Assembly: GCA_016946835.1 (NCBI GenBank)
Contig: JACVTC010000049.1
Coordinates: 843,501 to 907,500 of the forward strand
Reading direction: 5' to 3'
Length of the DNA stretch: 64,000 bases
DNA from: Neocallimastix lanati (nom. inval.)
Lineage: Eukaryota; Neocallimastigomycota; Neocallimastigomycetes; Neocallimastigales; Neocallimastigaceae
The notes under the pieces were generated by a model. It was not told the origin of the DNA. It was given only the letters and a program-made list of their open reading frames with translations, and did no database searches. Shown piece by piece: positions 59,005 through 64,000 of this stretch (position 1 is its first letter; each line of letters begins with the position of its first letter). The position numbers were made by a program, and so were the translations under genes.

Positions 59005-59474
59005 TGTAAGAAATTTAGATAAATTTATTATAAAATTTATCTATCTTTCTTATTTAATACATTAATTTAATACATTAAATTATTGTATTTATTTTAACCA
59101 ATAATATTTAATTATTAATTTATATATATATTTGATTCTCTTGAGTTCTCTTCGAGAAATCAAGAGTTATTATTTTAGAATTTTTATAATAAATAATAAT
59201 TCAAATAAAATAATTAATTAATAAAAAAAATCCTTTTTAATAAAACATATTTTATAAATATTTGTGTCTTTTATTCCTTTTGTGTTATTGTTTATTATAA
59301 ACTTTCTATAATAAACTCTATCTTATATTTAAGTTAATTATTTATTTATATTATTTTATATTTATTTAATTATATTTAATTTTATTTTCTCAAATTAATG
59401 TTAATTAGTAATAATTAATGTTAATTTGTAGTTAAGAAATTATTTATAATTAATTTTATAAGTAATTTCTTACA
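59005..59474 (+). repeat. Hairpin-chain unit H6, internally shortened
   Basis: Directly abuts H5. The terminal stem has a new sequence, TAAGAAATTTAGATAAATTT paired with its near-complement. The middle stems are missing; CTCTTGA/TCAAGAG (59138-59166) and GTTTATTATA/TATAATAAAC (near 59293-59319) remain. It ends AATTTCTTACA. Confidence 0.65.
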
Positions 59475-60596
59475 TAGATAAAATGTAACAATTACCTTAA
59501 TTTAGAAATTGTCCTAAAAGTGGTAATTGCTTATCAAAGTATTTTATACCTTATTATTTATTAATTATTATCTATGATTGTTTATTATTGCTTATTATTA
59601 TTTGTTATTATTTATTACTTTTTATTATTATTAATTATTATTTTTTATTATTTATTATTATTTACTAGTTTAATATCTATTCTAATAGTTATAAATTATT
59701 TTTATTAACTAAATTAATAATTATTTAATTATACACTAAATGAATTATCAATTTTCATATTTTATTAAATTTTTACTATCAAATTTTTATTATTAACTTT
59801 ATTTATAAAAATTTTATATAAAAATAAGTTTTTATTAATTATTAATTATTTATTATAATAATTTTAAAGAATAAATTATTTTTACTATTAATCTATTCTA
59901 ATATTACTAAACTATTCTAAATTATAGCTAAAATCTATAATTTTATTAAACTATTTCATTTTATTTTTTTTATTTAATTATAATGTAAAATAATTATTAT
60001 TTATCTTTATTAATTTTTATTAAATAATTATCTAATTTATTTTATTTATTTATTTTGGTTATTATTTATTATGTTATTAATTTAATAATTTAATAACAAC
60101 GAAGAATAATTAAAAGAAATATTTACAAGTATTTATATTTTTACACGAATTTAAGGTATTTATAATTTTAGTAAGAAAAGAAATAAAAGAATAAATATTT
60201 TTTTTATATTAAAAGAAATATAAGAATAAATATATTATATTAAAAGAAATAAAAGAATAAATATATTATATTAAAAGAAATAAAAGAATAATTATATTTT
60301 ATTATAGAAATAAAGGTATAATAAAGAAATAAAAGAATAACAATAAAGAAAATAAAGAAATTATATCGTTGATAAAAATAAGATTACTGAAAGTTATCTT
60401 TTAAAATTATAATGTTTTTCTTTTTTCTAGAAACACAATTTTTCTAGAAGATCATGATTGATTTTTAATTTTAAATTTATTAAAGCAGAATTATTTAAGG
60501 TTCAGATAATTTAATCTTATTTAAGGTTAAAATTTAATTTTTTAATAAATTTTATTTAATATTTGATTTTATAATTTCATTCTTCATCAAAATTTG
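59475..60596. other. Gene-free AT-rich DNA
   Basis: No gene or clear element edge. Contains TTATTATT-type runs (59570-59670) and three to four tandem copies of an AAAAGAAATAAAAGAATAAA unit at 60165-60300. Confidence 0.6.
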
Positions 60597-61459
60597 TGTA
60601 ATAATCATACTAAGTACTATTACTTAATATGATTATTAACTTCAACTTAAAGACTAATTCATTAAGTTGAGATAATATATTTAAATGATTTTTTACCTAA
60701 GTCGAGCTTATTATAAACTTAATTATAATAATAACACAGAACAGAAATAAAAGAATGTTAAGATAATATTTAATTTGTAAAATATTTTTTAATAGAAATT
60801 ATTTTATTAATTATTTAAAGATTAAAATATAAATTATTATTATTATTATAACTAGATTTTTATAATAATAACTCTTGATTTCTTAAAGAGAACTCAAGAG
60901 CCTTATTTATATTTTTTTGTTAAAATAAGGTTAAATAAAAAAGGTTTTCTAATCTTAACAAATTTCTTATCTAGGAAAAGATTAGACAAAAAAACCTAGA
61001 TAAGATTTTTGATCGATATTCTATCCATATCGATCATCGTATCAATTAGGTAAAACTAATTACTTTTAAGAAGAAATTGGAAAAAACCCTAATTAACCGA
61101 TTCCTAATCTAATCTAATGATCGAAAATAAAAGAATAAAATAGTTAAAAAATATTTCGATCTTAAAATAATAAATTTACAAAAAAGGAAAATAAAATATT
61201 AAATAAAATACAGAATACATTATTAAATACATAATAGAATACATAATGTGTTTGTTTATAATTTAATTAAATAAATAAACTAAAACTAATAAATTTAATA
61301 ATTAAATATATAATAAATTATAATTATTTATAAATGAATAATTAATAATTAATTAAATAAAATTTTGTTATAATTTAAATAAATTTATAATTATTATCAA
61401 TAATTATAAAGACTAAGAAATAATAAATATTTATTAGTAAATAATTATTATTTCTTACA
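60597..61459 (-). repeat. Hairpin-chain unit H7
   Basis: Minus-strand copy close to H3: the terminal hairpin at 61416-61457 has one mismatch, and core 60872-61162 carries the stem, loop and downstream motifs. Confidence 0.72.
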
Positions 61460-61462
61460 ATT

Positions 61463-62182
61463 TGATACAGATTGGAATTCTTAAACATAAAATTATTATC
61501 AAAGCTTGAATAATATCTAACCTATTCAGCAACAAATTTATAAATTAAAATTTGAAATTAAAATCATAATAAAAAAAATTATTTTAATTAAATTCTAAAA
61601 CTCGAAATTATACTTTAATTCTGTTTTAATTTTTAAAATAATAAAATACTAATGTTAATTAATTTCTCTTTTTAATTAAAAGTAAATAGTTTGTAAACAA
61701 TTTTCTCTTTTTTTTTTATTATTTTGAATTCTTTGTTTATAATAATTCTTATATTAATTGTTTATTTGTTTATTTTATTGTTTATTTTTATAAATAATTA
61801 TTCTTAATTGTTTTATTATAAAAATTGTAAATACTTTGAATTATTGTAAAAATATAAATACTTGTAAATATTTTATAAAATTAATTTCTCGTTGTTATTA
61901 GAAATATAATAAAAAAAAATAATAACCAAATATTATATTAATAAATAATAATAAAAATTAATAAATAATAATAAAAATTAATACTAAACACAAAAGAAAT
62001 GTATAATTTTGAAAAATTAATAACAATTCAGTGTTAAGCTAGAATAATAATAACTTAATTATTAATAATAATAAAATAAATTCATTTATATTAAATTTTA
62101 TATTAAATCAAACTTGATACATCTATTATCACTTTTGAAGTAATAACTTGAAATTAAGATAATAGAATCGTTTGTCAAATTT
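61463..62182 (+). repeat. F-like AT-rich segment (edges approximate)
   Basis: Begins TGATACAGATTGG. Its right part (62110-62180) matches the F1-H1 junction at 32225-32290 (ATTATCACTTTT, then an A-rich stretch ending AATTAAGATAATA). No gene. Confidence 0.45.
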
Positions 62183-63072
62183 TAGGATTCGTTACAATAA
62201 AATAATTATATATTCTTAGTCAAGTCATAATAATTATAACTTTGTTTAACTTTATTATACTTATTAAAATATTATTAATAATTTATTTAATATTACATTT
62301 AATTATTAAATTTATTAGTTTTAGTTTATTTATTTAATAAAATGTAAACAAACACATTATGTATTTTATTATGTATTTATCAATGTATTCTGTATTTTGT
62401 TTATTAATATTATTAATATGTTATTTTCCTTATTTGAAAATTTATAATTTTTAGATCGAAATGTTTTTTATTATTTTATTCTTTTATTTTCGATCAATTA
62501 GATTAGATTAGCAAATTGGTTAATTAGGGATTTTCCCAATCACTTTTTAAAGTAATTGGTTTTATTTGATACGATGATCGATATATATAGAATATCGATC
62601 AAAAATATTATCTAGGTTTTTCTTTCTAATCTTTTCCTAGATAAGAGATTTATTAAGATTAGAAAACATTTTTTCAATTAACCTTATTTTTCAAAAAATA
62701 TAAATAAGGCTCTTGAGTTCTCTTTGAGAAATCAAGAGTTATTATTATAACGATTATAATATAACAATTATTATATATCAATCATAATAACAATATTAAA
62801 TATTTATATTTTTTTAAAATAATAAAGATAGTTATTAATAAAAATAAATTTTAAAATAAAAAATAAAATAAATAAATAAAATTTTCTTCATAAAACAAAT
62901 CTGTGTTATCTTTGCTAATTGTTTATTATAATTAGTTATAATAAACTCCCAATATTAAGATAAGTATAAAACCTTATTATATCTGTCTCAATTTAATAAT
63001 AATTTTTATTAAGTTAATATTAAGTTGCAATTAATAATTTAATTATAATTAATCTTATAATTAAATTATTAC
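62183..63072 (+). repeat. Hairpin-chain unit H8
   Basis: Core 62452-62738 with the same order of stems. Downstream GTTTATTATAA-TTAG-TTATAATAAAC (about 62923-62948) is a perfect 11-bp hairpin. Edges approximate. Confidence 0.65.
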
Positions 63073-63292
63073 GGATAATAAATCTTGATTTATTTTAGAG
63101 ATTTATTTTATTATTTGATTTTATATATGTCACGAATACTAGTGGATTTGAGATTAAAATTCACTGTTAGATCAATTGAAATTTAATTTAGTTATTGACA
63201 AAAATTATTTTAATTTGATTTTAATTATAAAAATAAATATTAGAAACATTAAATAATCAGAAACCAAAAGGTTTGGACTTATTTATTAAAGA

Positions 63293-63480
63293 TAATTTAA
63301 TTTAATTTAACCCTTAAGGATTTAATAAAAATAACTTGAAGAAAAACAACGACAACACGACAAATAATGGAAATATTATATTGACATTCCGGCTAAAATT
63401 ATATTCATTAGAAAGCTACGGAAGAGAACTACAACGTATGTTAAAATCAACCTTATTGGACAACTAGATAACGAGATATT
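63293..63480 (+). repeat. Diverged relative of the tRNA-locus flank
   Basis: AATTTAATTTAACCCTTAA and the following 180 bp (GAAGAAAAA, then a TATTCATTAGAA-type block) align with 5102-5290 and 34962-35150 at clearly lower identity. No tRNA follows it in the window. Confidence 0.6.
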
Positions 63481-64000
63481 GGATTTTAAATATATTTTAA
63501 ATATAAAAAATAAATTAATTATTTAAGCCCTAGATTATTAATTACAAATTTATATTAGATAAAATCTCTTAACCTGGAAATTATATTATTTATTTTTTTA
63601 TGAACAAATATTATTAATTAAAAATACAGAATTAGTTATTAGTAATAGTTTTATAATATTTAAATTAGTTTATAAGTTTTATATATTTTATTATAATATT
63701 TTTATTCAATTATTTTCTAAAAGAATTTATGGAATTCTTTATCATTCTAAAGATTTCCGAAAGAGAATTTTTAATAAGTTTTAATATTTTATTTTATTTT
63801 ATTTTATATTATTTTATTATTAAATTAGTTTTAGTATTAAATTGTTTTATGAATAATTATATAGTTATTGTATTAAAAGATTCTTATCAATATTATTTTA
63901 TTATTATATTTTATATAGTTTATATACATGTATGAATATATTAAGATTAGAATGTATTATTTAATTATATTGTTAATTATTAGTTTAGTTTAGTATAAAA
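63481..64000. other. Gene-free AT-rich DNA to window end
   Basis: No gene or repeat recognised; the short reading frame near 63729 is low-complexity. Confidence 0.6.

Noticed and set aside
63729-63935. 68-aa plus-strand frame near the window end
   Set aside because: Hydrophobic AT-rich chance frame without recognisable features.

Overview
The window is extremely A+T-rich (about 85% by eye), with long poly(A)/poly(T) runs, Asn-rich AAT-coded proteins, a eukaryotic elongator tRNA-Met and no ordinary host protein gene. The best guess is a very AT-rich eukaryote such as an anaerobic gut fungus (Neocallimastigomycota). A dictyostelid amoeba is the main alternative. This is inferred from composition and retroelement style, not from a host marker gene.

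Layout. 1-5.6 kb: a 62-bp minisatellite, a frameshifted FLYWCH/MULE transposase pseudogene (minus strand) and low-complexity DNA leading to a minus-strand tRNA-Met (5636-5708). 5.7-31.6 kb: a stack of LTR elements placed end to end, each separated by the same tetranucleotide TCAA, starting 12-15 bp upstream of the tRNA. The stack is E1 (5724-14222, intact gag and pol, identical LTRs), an exact 152-bp copy of the tRNA region, solo LTR K1, E2 (15400-23436, identical LTRs but broken gag and pol), and LTR D1, into which the chromodomain element E4 (23492-30062) has inserted. 34.0-35.6 kb: a segmental copy of the first tRNA locus with a third tRNA-Met. It is followed by a second stack: K2, a solo E2-type LTR, E3 (37015-44889), G, D2, A', D3, J1, A2 and F2. 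Separators here are CTTT/TTTT, then TCAT, then CTCA. 51-63 kb: solo-LTR-like units, several of them copies of an unusual hairpin-chain family (H1-H8), then a relic of the sequence that precedes the tRNA genes.

How it works together. E1, E2 and E3 are related Ty3/gypsy elements without a chromodomain. They share a primer-binding site next to the LTR, gag with one CCHC knuckle, a UUUAAAC -1 frameshift heptamer followed after exactly 7 nt by a hairpin, a protease with DTC in place of D(T/S)G, RT, RNase H, a DD35E integrase, and a hairpin plus G-rich tract before the 3' LTR. Their position suggests integration directed to the 5' flank of tRNA genes, as for Ty3 of yeast and DGLT-A of Dictyostelium, with later elements re-using the same 4-bp target. 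E4 belongs to a different lineage: a canonical DSG protease, an AAAAAAC frameshift site and a C-terminal chromodomain. It sits inside an LTR rather than beside a tRNA.

Most noteworthy points: the single-orientation stacks at one 4-bp site; the 152-bp duplication that carries a whole tRNA gene with E1; the conserved frameshift module; and the H family, whose sequence diverges between copies while its stems are kept by paired changes, including a stem-loop/downstream pairing that could form a pseudoknot.
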